From Crocosphaera watsonii WH 8501 (lineage in GTDB: Bacteria > Cyanobacteriota > Cyanobacteriia > Cyanobacteriales > Microcystaceae), in contig NZ_AADV02000002.1 of assembly GCF_000167195.1 (NCBI RefSeq), forward strand, positions 212,004 to 276,003: a stretch of DNA of 64,000 bases. Reading direction: 5' to 3'. This document shows positions 28,227 to 36,857 of this stretch, in pieces; position 1 is the first letter of the stretch, and each line of letters begins with the position of its first letter. A model generated the notes under the pieces. The model was not told the DNA's origin. It saw only the letters and a program-made list of their open reading frames with translations, and did no database searches. Position numbers and translations under genes: made by a program.

Positions 28227-29066
28227 TTAGAGTGTTATAAAGTTGGAGGAGGATTGGTTCTCCCTTCCATTCAGGTAATAGCTTTCCGTAATGCTTACAG
28301 AACTATGACCCAAACTTCTGCTGAGTAAGTGGATGTCGCAACCATTGTCTAGGGATGTCATTGAATGTTCATGTTTAAACTTGTGAGGATGAATATTAGC
28401 ATCAATCCCTAATCTTTTCTTCAGTCGGTTTAGCATAATGTTCACAGCTTGTCGTTTCAACTGTTCATCCCTTTGGTAAGCAGTGAAAACAAAAGTCGGG
28501 TTGAACTCAGATTTTAGTTCTGATAGTTCAAGAAATAGTTCCTCTGGTAAGTTTAGACTTCTTTCCTTATTTCCCTTTCCACTGATAAAGACTTTATTCT
28601 GATAGAAATAACTCCACTTCAAACGTAGAACTTCAGATACTCTCAGTCCAAGGAAATACATCATTTTTATTATCAACCTGTCTCTTTTACTATTCGTCCC
28701 GTCAACCATCTTACGGATGTCTTCATTTTCTATTCTCATAGATGCTATCCGTTTATTTACCTTGGGACTTTTTACCAACACAGCGACATTAGACGTAAGG
28801 TAGCCTACCTTGTAAGCGAAGGAGAATAGAGACTTCACGGTAGAAAGTTTCCCTTTTATCGTGCTGGGTTTATTCCCTTTCAGTTCCAACATTCGGACAA
28901 ATCCGTGTATGTCTTCAATCTTGACCTCTTCAAGAGAGAGACCAATAAATCTGATAAACTGCTTGATGTTTGATTGATAATGCTGTCGGGTTAACTTACT
29001 TGATTGGTGAAGTAGCCAGGTAGTTATAAGCTCACTATCATTTTCTGCTCTCGTAAGGCTGTTCAT
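28227..29066 (-). CDS. tyrosine recombinase/integrase
   Basis: 279 residues. The N-terminal SAM-like core-binding domain (TRQHYQSNIKQFIRFIGLSL) precedes the catalytic domain. Visible catalytic residues are Arg I in LGLRVSEVLRLKW, Lys in GKGNKERSLNLP, the box HPHKFKHEHSM, the second His in LGHSSVSITESYY, and the Tyr nucleophile in ESYY. In the box, the usual HxxR has Lys in the Arg II position, which is unusual. The gene lies just upstream of the PolB gene in the same direction. Likely role: integration or dimer resolution for the element. Confidence 0.87.
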   Translation of the reverse strand: MNSLTRAENDSELITTWLLHQSSKLTRQHYQSNIKQFIRFIGLSLEEVKIEDIHGFVRMLELKGNKPSTIKGKLSTVKSLFSFAYKVGYLTSNVAVLVKSPKVNKRIASMRIENEDIRKMVDGTNSKRDRLIIKMMYFLGLRVSEVLRLKWSYFYQNKVFISGKGNKERSLNLPEELFLELSELKSEFNPTFVFTAYQRDEQLKRQAVNIMLNRLKKRLGIDANIHPHKFKHEHSMTSLDNGCDIHLLSRSLGHSSVSITESYYLNGRENQSSSNFITL

Positions 29067-29165
29067 TTGTTCTAATGTTTACAATAGTTGTTGTTTTGTT
29101 AATACTTATTATAGGCTATTTAGTCAACGTGAGTTTTAGAATGTTAGTTAAATAACATTCACTCT

Positions 29166-29858
29166 GTGAAAACGATGAAAAGATGGTGGAAGAAGAGGAA
29201 AAAAACTAAAGTAGAAGTGAAAAAGATTTGGCAAGAATCTGGTAAAGGAGAAAAAAGGATTATTTGGGAAAAGCCAAAAGTCTCTTCCATTAGAAAGTTT
29301 GCTGATTGGTGGGAGACTACTCCTGTTGAGAAGTTTCTAGAAGATGTAGACTACTTACTAAAAAAAAGTGCTTTTCTGAGTGTTATCAGTCTCCTGGCAC
29401 AAATCACCATTATTATTAGTTTGATAACTTGGATAACTGGGATAGAAGAAAGAAGAGAAAATGAGATTTTTGCTACTTGGCAAGTGGTCAATCAAGCCAG
29501 TGGTAAAGGAGATAAAACAGGGGCGGTAAAAATAGGATTAGAAAGACTGCTAAAAAATGATTTTTCTTTAGCAGGTCTAAATCTCAGTAACACACAACTG
29601 TATGGAGCAAATCTTGAAGGAGCAGAGCTGTGGGGAACAAATCTTCAAGGAGCAGGTCTGGTGTCAGCAAACCTTGAAGGAGTATACCTGGGAGGAGGAA
29701 ATCTTAAAGGAGCAAACTTGCGCGAAGCAAATCTTCAAAAAGCAAACCTGTCGGGAGCAGAAAACCTAACTAATCAACAAATAAAACAAGCTTGCTTTTG
29801 GGAGAAAACATCACAGAGGAACATAGAGACTTACTTGAAGCAAACTACCAACGGGTAG
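29166..29858 (+). CDS. membrane-anchored pentapeptide-repeat protein
   Basis: 230 residues from a GTG (an ATG three codons later is an alternative). A highly basic N-terminus (RWWKKRKKTKVEVKK) is followed by one membrane helix around residues 70-90 (FLSVISLLAQITIIISLITW), and then a stretch ending in pentapeptide repeats (GANLEGAELWGTNLQGAGLV...). The layout is a cytosolic beta helix tethered to the membrane. It diverges from the recombinase gene with about 100 bp between. Function unknown. Confidence 0.75.
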   Translation: MKTMKRWWKKRKKTKVEVKKIWQESGKGEKRIIWEKPKVSSIRKFADWWETTPVEKFLEDVDYLLKKSAFLSVISLLAQITIIISLITWITGIEERRENEIFATWQVVNQASGKGDKTGAVKIGLERLLKNDFSLAGLNLSNTQLYGANLEGAELWGTNLQGAGLVSANLEGVYLGGGNLKGANLREANLQKANLSGAENLTNQQIKQACFWEKTSQRNIETYLKQTTNG

Positions 29859-29885
29859 TTATCACGCTAAAAAAAGGAGTAAAAC

Positions 29886-30038
29886 ATGAAAATCAAAACT
29901 TATGAAGATGGTTCTATTGCTATTACAGAAAGTGGTTCTAAAAGAATTTGGACTTTTAGTGATAAAGGCCAGTTAGAACGCTTTTCTATTGGTAGTAAGA
30001 TTTTTAACAAGGATAAAGAGTTAGTAAGTCATGGTTAG
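29886..30038 (+). CDS. small protein, 50 residues
   Basis: ATG 29886 with an excellent ribosome binding site AAGGAG five bases upstream. It encodes MKIKTYEDGSIAITESGSKR, then IWTFSDKGQLERFSIGSKIF and a short tail. Its last codons overlap the next gene (ATG 30031), which suggests translational coupling. No family recognised. Confidence 0.6.
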   Translation: MKIKTYEDGSIAITESGSKRIWTFSDKGQLERFSIGSKIFNKDKELVSHG

Positions 30039-30213
30039 GACGCACCAGAAAATTGGGCTGCACCTACACAAAAACAACATAGAGAAAGTCAGGGGACAAA
30101 TAAACACAACGGGTAAATGCTTCTCCCAGATAGTAAATGAAGCACTCAACTATTATTTTACACATCCTACAACGGAGGTTTATGACAGACCCAAGCAACA
30201 CACGACCATTTGA
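30031..30213 (+). CDS. small ribbon-helix-helix-like protein
   Basis: 60 residues. The start overlaps the end of the preceding small gene by eight bases and its end overlaps the helicase-primase gene. The KIGLHLHKNNIEKVRGQI strand-helix and CFSQIVNEALNYYF helix pattern fits a small ribbon-helix-helix DNA-binding protein of the kind used as plasmid copy or partition regulators. The identification rests on pattern only. Confidence 0.5.
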   Translation: MVRTHQKIGLHLHKNNIEKVRGQINTTGKCFSQIVNEALNYYFTHPTTEVYDRPKQHTTI

Positions 30214-30922
30214 AGATAAACAGAGTTTATCAATGTCCACTCAGGCCGCTTATAACAAACTCTTAGAAGGTAGAGGAAAAAAGGAACCCACCACACACTT
30301 AGAAGTAGTAAAATTTTGGTTGCAACGTTCGGGTTGTAAATGGTGTTATAACGATAAAGGTTATTACTGGTTTAACAAGGAAACCCACGTCTGGGAACTC
30401 TACAGATCCCTAACAGAGTGGTTATTACGTTTCAAGTTGTCAGAGGACACACCCTCTAAAGAACTAAAGGAGATGTTCCCCTGTGTGCTAAAGACTAATA
30501 AGGATGAGGGTTCTATCAAAAAGCTCCCTAAACCATCGGGTGTTATTCCGTTTTCTAACGGGGTTTTTGACATAAAAAAAGGTAAGTTTAGAGTAGGTGC
30601 AGAACCTCAAGACTATTTATTATCCCTTGGTGAAAACTTTTACTACTGGGATTATGAAGGTGAGAAACCTGTGGAAATTCTGCACCTTATTGACATGATG
30701 TCAGGGGGAGATGAAAAGCTACGGGAGCTTATTCTTGCAGTCTGTTGGTTAAACATTGTAGGTGTGCAGGAACGGCGTTATGATGGGTTCAAAAACTGTT
30801 TTATTCTCTGGACTTCTAAGGATGGTTATAGCGGACGTAGCACCTTGTTTAACATTCTGGACACTTGCTCTGGGAACAGAATTTGTCATTTAGAACGCTT
30901 GGAAGACCTTACAGACGCTAAC
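30182..30922 (+). pseudogene. D5/P4-like helicase-primase, 3'-truncated
   Basis: ATG 30182 with GGAGG four bases upstream. SGVIPFSNGVFDIKKGKFRV is the D5_N-type signature that precedes the SF3 helicase domain of phage and plasmid replication proteins, and LWTSKDGYSGRSTLFNIL is a Walker A-like loop in which Arg replaces the usual Lys. The coding sequence stops at 30923, where IS1380 copy B begins; the rest of the helicase is not beyond the IS, because a group II intron fragment lies there. The open frame runs on into the IS to 31039. It was probably the replication helicase of the PolB element. Confidence 0.7.
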
Positions 30923-30938
30923 CCCGAATTTCTCACAA

Positions 30939-31002
30939 AATCTGCGATCGCCAAACACAGAAGCCTTACAGGAAGTGGGTTTGAACAGAGCGATCGCAGA
31001 TT
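30939..31002. repeat. subterminal inverted HIP1 repeats of IS1380 copy B
   Basis: AATCTGCGATCGC (30939-30951) and its exact reverse GCGATCGCAGATT (30990-31002) are 38 bp apart just inside the left end. The same arrangement exists in copy A, and a related GCGATCGC pair occurs in the MITE at 56606. They could be transposase-binding sites. Confidence 0.55.
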
Positions 31003-31189
31003 TCCCCAACCAACAGTCTGTTGTCAGATTTTAAGTTAAAATCAACCCGAATTAGACAAAGATGAAAAGATAAATCAATCACTCATTTTTCCAAAAAAAA
31101 TTATTAATAAAATCTCTAATAGTACTAGATTGTTAGAATAAAATATCCTATAATTTAATTATTAAAGCAATTTACCTTAAACTGATTTA

Positions 31190-32674
31190 ATGAGTCCCAG
31201 TCATCCCCGAACCCCTCGTCAAGTAATCAACTTTAGTAAACAGAAAGGAAAAGAAATAATCGCTAATTTTGATGGGGGACTAATCACTTCAGATGCGGGG
31301 ATTGTCTGGATAGCTGAGTTGGATAAAAAACTGGGAATTACGGAGAAGTTTGGTAACTGTTTTCAAGATCATCGTCATCAATCTTATGTAGATCATTCCG
31401 TTCATGAGTTATTAGCACAAAGGCTTTATGGAATTATTTTAGGCTATGAAGATGTCAATGACCATGATAAATTACGTCACGATCCTGCCCTTAAGATCGC
31501 TTTAGAAAAGCTTAATGAACTTGAAGATAAAAAGGGATGGTTAGCTGGAAAAAGTACAATTAATAGATTGGAATATTGTCCTGAGACTATTCTCGACCAA
31601 AAAACGAGTCGTTATCATAAAATAGAACCCAACTTTGAAGCCATTGAAAAATCTTTTGTCGAATTTTTTTTAGAGTCTTATAAAAAACCTCCCTTAAGTA
31701 TTATATTAGATATGGATGTCACGGATGACCAAGTACATGGTAATCAAGAAGGGGCATTTTTTAATAGTTATTATCACGGAGTATGTTATGCTCCTTTATA
31801 TATTTTCTGTGGGCATCATTTATTAGTTGCTAAACTTCGTTCATCTAATGTAGATCCAGCCGATGGAGCCTTAGACGAATTACAAAGAATTATCGGACTA
31901 ATTAGAGAAAAATGGTCAGAGACTCATATCCTAGTTAGGGGTGATAGTGCCTATGCCCGTGAAGAAATCTTCTATTTTTGTGAAAATCAGCCTTTAGTTG
32001 ATTATGTTATAGCTATGGGAACAAATGGCGTTCTTAAGTTACGAGCGGATGATGTAATTGAAAAAGCCAAACATGAATATGAAAAAAAACTAGCTCCAAT
32101 AACTGAATTAATGGATAGTTTATTTCAGAAAAAAGAAGATTTAGAAGAAGTTAAAAAATTAGTACCAATTTCTACTTGGTATCGCTCTATTCGTTATAAA
32201 ACAGAAAAGTCATGGAGTTGTCAAAGAAGAGTAGTGACAAAAGTTTGTTATGGAAGTGATGGCTTAAAAATGCGCCAGGTGGTGACATCTTTGCCCGCTT
32301 CAAAAATTCCACCCTCAAAACTTTATACAAAAAAATACTGTCCGAGAGGCGAGATGGAAAATCGGATTAAAGAACAACAATTAGACTTGTTAGCTGATAG
32401 AACTTCAACTCAAACATTTCAAAGTAATCAACTAAGATTATGGATACATTCCTGGGCTTATGTTCTCATAAATGCTTTTCATCAACACTGTTTAAAAAAA
32501 ACTTCATTGGCTAAAGCAACTGTGGGAAGAATACGTCTAAATCTTCTTAAGTTGGGAGCCAGAATAAAGATTAGTTGTAGAAGAATTATTATCGCTATAG
32601 CTAGTGCTTGTCCTTATCAAGATATTTTGTCTATTGCTAACAAAAGAATTAAAACTATTCCTAATACTGGATAA
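31190..32674 (+). CDS. IS1380-family transposase
   Basis: 494 residues, intact. NFDGGLITSDAGIVWIAELD is the conserved N-terminus, ILDMDVTDDQVHGNQEGAFF contains the first catalytic Asp, ILVRGDSAYAREEIFYFCE the second, and the C-terminal ENRIKEQQLDLLADRTS the Glu region. The ATG at 31190 gives MSPSHPRTPRQVINFS. This copy has eight T at the position where copy A has nine, so it keeps one frame. It is the likely source of active transposase for both copies and the related MITE. Confidence 0.93.
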   Translation: MSPSHPRTPRQVINFSKQKGKEIIANFDGGLITSDAGIVWIAELDKKLGITEKFGNCFQDHRHQSYVDHSVHELLAQRLYGIILGYEDVNDHDKLRHDPALKIALEKLNELEDKKGWLAGKSTINRLEYCPETILDQKTSRYHKIEPNFEAIEKSFVEFFLESYKKPPLSIILDMDVTDDQVHGNQEGAFFNSYYHGVCYAPLYIFCGHHLLVAKLRSSNVDPADGALDELQRIIGLIREKWSETHILVRGDSAYAREEIFYFCENQPLVDYVIAMGTNGVLKLRADDVIEKAKHEYEKKLAPITELMDSLFQKKEDLEEVKKLVPISTWYRSIRYKTEKSWSCQRRVVTKVCYGSDGLKMRQVVTSLPASKIPPSKLYTKKYCPRGEMENRIKEQQLDLLADRTSTQTFQSNQLRLWIHSWAYVLINAFHQHCLKKTSLAKATVGRIRLNLLKLGARIKISCRRIIIAIASACPYQDILSIANKRIKTIPNTG

Positions 32675-33084
32675 GTAGAATAAGTTGTTTTTTAAAAAAG
32701 ATATCTATCATAAGTTGTTGACTGACTGATACTTTCATTTAGTCTTATTTATCGTGGAGAAAATCAAAAGTTAATATAATTATTCCCTCTTAAACTCAAT
32801 TTTTGGATAATCAAAGTCAATTTTTTTATTCATCTATATTCAAAATTTCTATTAGTCCTAAAAATTATCATTTTTCATCTCTGGATTGGGCTTTCAAATT
32901 AATTTGTGAGAAATCCGGGTAAAGGGACAATCAATCATCGGACGGAACGAATAAAAACGAATCTAGAGTCTCAGGAAATAGTCGAAACCTGGGTAGGCAA
33001 GACGAGATGCGGAAATCTCTAGATTCGGGTAGGACGAAGCGTAATTGCTTCGAGGCAAAAAGAAAACGATTAACCGAGGTGAAC

Positions 33085-34599
33085 ATGGTTAGACACAAAA
33101 TCAAAGATTTTAGTGAACTCTGGAAGAGCATTCCCTGGAAGAAATTCCGCAAGAATCTCTTTCGTCTCCAAAGAAGATTGTTCAAAGCCATTCAAGCAAA
33201 AGACACTAGACGAGCTAGGAATCTACAAAAGCTTATTTTGAAATCCTTTGCAGCTAGGTTACTTGCAGTCCGACAAGTATCACAGCTAAACACTGGCAAG
33301 AAAACCGCAGGAGTAGATGGGGTCAAATCTCTCAACTTCAAACAACGGTTCGCCTTAGCAGAAAGATTACTCAAGGCACACGATTGGAAACACTCAAAGC
33401 TAAGAGAAATCCCCATCCCCAAAAAGGACGGTACAACCAGAATGCTAAAGGTTCCAACTATGGCAGACAGCGCATGGCAATGCCTCGTTAAATACGCCTT
33501 AGAGCCAGCACACGAAGCACTGTTTCACGCCAGAAGTTACGGGTTTAGACCTGGACGTTCAACGCACGATGCTCAAAAGATTCTATTCGCAAATCTAAGA
33601 TCCAATTCAAACGGATTAAACAAGAGAATACTTGAGCTAGACATTGAAAAATGCTTCGATAGGATTAACCACACCTCAATTATGGAAAGGGTGATAGCCC
33701 CTCAGTCAATCAAGACTGGAATAGGTCAATGCCTAAAAGCAGGTGTCAACCCAGAATTTCCAGAACAAGGAACCCCCCAAGGGGGGGTGGTAAGTCCACT
33801 ATTAGCTAACGTCGCATTGGACGACATAGAGGACATCCATACCTCCATCCGGTACGCGGATGATATGGTTGTAATCTTAAAGCCTAAAGACGATGCCGAC
33901 AAGATACTCAAGAATATACAAGAGTTCCTGGTAGTCCGAGGACTAAAAGTGAGTGAAAAGAAAACTAAGCTCGTCAAAGCGACAGATGGATTTGATTTTC
34001 TAGGATGGCACTTTAAAGTAGAATCCAACGGAAAGTTTAGATGTGTCCCATCAGAGGACAATTACAAAGCATTCCGCAAGAAAGTCAAGGACATCGTCAA
34101 CTGCTCGAATTATGGGGCTAGGGTTAAAGCTATGAAATTAGCCCCCCTAGTCAGAGGATGGCGAAATTACCATAGATATTGCAAATTGGAAGGCTCTCGC
34201 TTCTCCTTATGGAGAATGAACCACAGAACCTTCAAGGTCTTCAACAAAGAAAGGAAACTGAACCGATATACGGCATCAGAGCTTATCAAGAAGGCTTTTC
34301 CAGCAGTATCTTATAGTGAGAATCGCCACATCAACGTCAAAGGTAATAAATCCCCATACGACGGGGACGAAGTTTACTGGAGCAAGCGTAACAGCAAACT
34401 CTACGATGAAGCAACCTCTAAATGTCTGAAAAGACAAGACCATTCATGTGGACATTGTGGATTGAAGTTTATGGATGACGAGAGGGTACACCTCCACCAC
34501 ATAGACGGAGAACACAGTAATTGGAAGCCCAAAAACTTAATGGCAGTCCACCATAGCTGCCACCAGTACATCCACATGGGCAAGACTGGAAAAGTCTAA
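33085..34599 (+). CDS. ltrA: group II intron reverse transcriptase/maturase with HNH endonuclease
   Basis: Start at ATG 33085 with GAGGTGA just upstream; an earlier in-frame ATG (33007) adds 26 residues of intron RNA sequence. The 504-residue protein has RT motifs (GVDGVKS, YGFRPGRSTHDA, LELDIEKCFDRINH, GTPQGGVVSPLLANVALDD, and IRYADDMVVI with catalytic Asp-Asp), the maturase X domain (LVRGWRNYHRYC), and a C-terminal HNH nuclease (CGHCGLKF...HLHHIDG...AVHHSCHQ). All motifs are intact, so the protein may still be active although its own intron has lost the 5' ribozyme half. Confidence 0.93.
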   Translation: MVRHKIKDFSELWKSIPWKKFRKNLFRLQRRLFKAIQAKDTRRARNLQKLILKSFAARLLAVRQVSQLNTGKKTAGVDGVKSLNFKQRFALAERLLKAHDWKHSKLREIPIPKKDGTTRMLKVPTMADSAWQCLVKYALEPAHEALFHARSYGFRPGRSTHDAQKILFANLRSNSNGLNKRILELDIEKCFDRINHTSIMERVIAPQSIKTGIGQCLKAGVNPEFPEQGTPQGGVVSPLLANVALDDIEDIHTSIRYADDMVVILKPKDDADKILKNIQEFLVVRGLKVSEKKTKLVKATDGFDFLGWHFKVESNGKFRCVPSEDNYKAFRKKVKDIVNCSNYGARVKAMKLAPLVRGWRNYHRYCKLEGSRFSLWRMNHRTFKVFNKERKLNRYTASELIKKAFPAVSYSENRHINVKGNKSPYDGDEVYWSKRNSKLYDEATSKCLKRQDHSCGHCGLKFMDDERVHLHHIDGEHSNWKPKNLMAVHHSCHQYIHMGKTGKV

Positions 34600-34607
34600 T
34601 TTGTCGG

Positions 34608-34641
34608 GAGCCGGATGCTCAGAAATGCGCACGTCCGGATC
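34608..34641 (+). ncRNA. group II intron domain V
   Basis: A 34-nt hairpin beginning GAGCCGGATG and ending CACGTCCGGATC. It has the catalytic AGC triad at positions 2-4, and length and layout match the group II domain V consensus. It lies just after the RT stop, as expected. Confidence 0.85.
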
Positions 34642-34868
34642 TAAATGAGAGGGTCGGAGGATAATACCTCCACTCGACTCAACCGGAACAGAGATTAATG
34701 GTTCATCACCTTGAATGAGTTTCTCTCAATCAAGGTTAAACCCCGAGTCCAAACATTCAGGCTATATTCTGTTTTTAAAGGCATTGGCTGGGTAAATACC
34801 GGAAATATTCAGTCTTTTTTCTTAAATTGCACCCAATCACTTATTGAATCTGATTAAAAAACCTTATC

Positions 34869-35340
34869 ATGACCCAAATTGTTTCTATTCATTCCTATCG
34901 CGGTGGAACAGGAAAATCTAATATGACGGCTAACCTAGCCACCACCATGGCCATGTTAGGTAAGCGTGTGGGTATTGTGGATACCGATATCCAATCTCCA
35001 GGAATCCATATTCTCTTTCGCCTCGATGAAACAAAAATTAACAAAACCCTCAACGATTATCTTTGGGATGATGATTGCTCAGCAGAGCAAATTGCTTATG
35101 ATGTCAGTTATGTCCTAAATCATGGATCTGCAGTGGCGGCCAACCCTAATGGGAAAATCTTTTTGGTTCCTTCGAGTATGAAAAGTGAGGATATTGCCAC
35201 TATTCTCAGCGAAGGATATGACGTGGAATTGCTCCAACAAGGATTTTATGAGGTGGGAGATACACTGGAGTTAGATTATCTCTTTGTGGATACCCACCCA
35301 GGTCTAAACGAGGAAACTCTACTTTCCATTGGTTTATCTA
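34869..35340 (+). pseudogene. ParA/MinD-like ATPase, 3'-truncated
   Basis: Deviant Walker A IHSYRGGTGKSNMTANLATT at the N-terminus, GIVDTDIQSPGIHILF (Walker A') and a YLFVDTHPGLNEETLLSIGLS Walker B region place it with the ParA/MinD-like P-loop ATPases found in cyanobacterial gas-vesicle, kinase and partition loci. It has 157 native codons, and the remainder is replaced by IS630 copy 2 starting at 35341 (TA at 35339-35340). The C-terminal half is not present beyond the IS; the next DNA is a TnpB tail. Dead gene. Confidence 0.82.
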
Positions 35341-35368
35341 GTGCAGCTTAGCAAAAATAATCCACCAG

Positions 35369-36010
35369 TCACTTATGATCTTTAAAGCCCTTAAATTTCC
35401 AAACGAACGGCTTAGCAAAATGTTGATTAAAGTAATCAATAAAATTGAGAATTTTTTGGGATAGTTCTTCAGTTGAACGGACAGTAATTCTTTTGAGTAA
35501 ACGCCTGACTAAGATCGAAAACTAACACTCAATTTGATTAAGCCACGATGTATGTTTGGGAATATAAACAAAGCGAATTCGATGAGATTCATCTGATAAA
35601 AAATCTGCTCTGCTGTCCATAGATTGCAAAATCCCCTCCTTTCCTTTTCTCCCCAAATCAATAGTAATTCCACAGCTTTCTGCTACTAATTTGACTAAGC
35701 TTTCCGATTTATGAGTGTTGAGTTTATCTACAATAAAAATCCATTCTGCTTTTTCATCAATCTTAATCGTTCTCTGGATATGTTCAGAAAAATCTTGTTC
35801 TGTTCTTGTCGGTCCAATAGAGGGACTAACAACTTTTCCTCTTGCCACATCCCAGTTCGCAATTAAGCTTAAAGTTCCGTGTCTTTCATATTCAAATTCG
35901 ATTTTTTCTACTTGTTTAGGCTTGATTCTTTTGTTCGGAAATAATCTCTCAAGAGCTTGAATCCCTGTCATTTCATCTGTACTAATTAAATGAATTCCTT
36001 GTTCTAACAA
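35369..36010 (-). pseudogene. IS630 transposase orfB, in-frame stop
   Basis: Copy 2 of the catalytic half. Identical in layout to 5556-6197 but interrupted by TAG at 35522-35524, where copy 1 reads TGG (Trp in QIECWFSIL). The change removes the end of the DDE domain, so this copy cannot supply active transposase. Confidence 0.85.
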
Positions 36011-36074
36011 AGTTTTAGCTTCTTGATGAAGTTCACAGATATATTTGACTTGCTTTTTAAATTTTAAGGGATCA

Positions 36075-36656
36075 TCAATTTTGGCATTTAACCAGTAACG
36101 AACGAGATGTGGTTGTAATGTCGCTTCTTTTTAAAAAACGCCCCACACTACGGGGGGAAATCTTTTCGACAATTCCTCTTTTTATGGCTTCATCCGCCAA
36201 CTCTGAAGGTGTCCAATGGCTCACTGGTCTGTCTGATTTTTCACATTCTTCACAAGCGATCGCTACAATCTGGACTACTTGTTCGACCGTAAAGGATTTT
36301 GTTGTTCCAGGTCTTGGGCGATCGCTTAAAATTCCTTTGATCAAGACCATTAATGCTTTCTCCGTTACCTGTTGTTCTTCGGCGGCACTCAGTTTTTCTC
36401 TCTCCTCAAACCATCGCGATCGCCACTGACGCACTTGTACTCGGTCTAATTCTAATCTTCGACTAATCGAACTATTGCTCTCTCCTGATGCTGCGGCTAA
36501 GATTAGCTTGGCTCGTCTAACAAGGCGATAGGGGTTTGTTGTCCCTCTCACTATTTGTTGGAGTACTGTTTTCTGTAGGTTGGAGAGGTTAATTGGCAAT
36601 GCTTTTATCATGGACATCAACTTCGAGATTCTTCCGTTAGTTTCATTGAAACACAT
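36075..36656 (-). CDS. IS630 transposase orfA
   Basis: 193 residues, same product as orfA in copy 1: two HTH motifs (SNSSISRRLELDRVQVRQW and a winged HTH in the second half). It ends out of frame with orfB at the same TTTTTTAAAAAG site. It would give only a DNA-binding fragment unless a +1 shift occurs, and orfB of this copy is dead anyway. Confidence 0.85.
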   Translation of the reverse strand: MCFNETNGRISKLMSMIKALPINLSNLQKTVLQQIVRGTTNPYRLVRRAKLILAAASGESNSSISRRLELDRVQVRQWRSRWFEEREKLSAAEEQQVTEKALMVLIKGILSDRPRPGTTKSFTVEQVVQIVAIACEECEKSDRPVSHWTPSELADEAIKRGIVEKISPRSVGRFLKRSDITTTSRSLLVKCQN

Positions 36657-36723
36657 TGTCGTGGCTAGTCACGAAAGTTTCTGTAAAAATCTGGTGGATT
36701 ACTTTCGCCAAGCTGCACTAGTA

Positions 36724-36780
36724 TAGAAGGATACGGGAGGGCATCCCGAAATTCACGCCTTGGGAGACATGAATAGGTAA
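36724..36780 (+). pseudogene. TnpB C-terminal tail remnant
   Basis: Directly after the IS630 end one frame reads DTGGHPEIHALGDMNR and a stop. This matches the typical cyanobacterial TnpB tail (..GHxExxALGD..). The rest of tnpB is missing. Following DNA up to about 36840 may be the matching IS605 right end. Confidence 0.5.
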
Positions 36781-36857
36781 GACCAGTGATGGCACGTTCA
36801 GCCCAGGAAGCTTCTTGCCTAACAGCAGAAGTATGTCACTGAATATGTATTAACGTT

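Larger units (their letters stand above)
30923..32919 (+). mobile_element. IS1380-family element, copy B (1997 bp)
   Basis: Ends match copy A: CCCGAATTTCTCACAAAA on the left and, reversed, CCCGGATTTCTCACAAAT on the right. The 4-bp flanks differ (TAAC on the left, TAAA on the right), unlike copy A, and the flanking genes are unrelated (helicase-primase and group II intron). This points to an IS-mediated deletion or recombination between two insertions. Confidence 0.93.
32920..34690 (+). mobile_element. group II intron, 5'-truncated
   Basis: Contains a maturase-reverse transcriptase gene, a recognisable domain V (34608-34641) and a domain VI-like stem (about 34645-34680). Only about 165 bp precede the protein gene, where a full intron has roughly 500 nt of domains I-III; no GUGYG-type 5' end is found. 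IS1380 copy B abuts the truncated side. The 3' boundary near 34685-34690 is approximate. Confidence 0.8.
35341..36718 (-). mobile_element. IS630-family element, copy 2 (1378 bp)
   Basis: Same ends and length as copy 1, opposite orientation. TA lies outside each end (35339-35340, 36719-36720). The left flank is a ParA/MinD-like gene and the right flank the tail of a tnpB, which do not form one gene. The insertion may have hit an earlier junction, or recombination between copies joined them. Confidence 0.92.

Noticed and set aside
25797..29066. Casposon
   Set aside because: PolB is present, but no Cas1 integrase; the recombinase is of the tyrosine type. Only an analogy to casposons and pipolins is justified.
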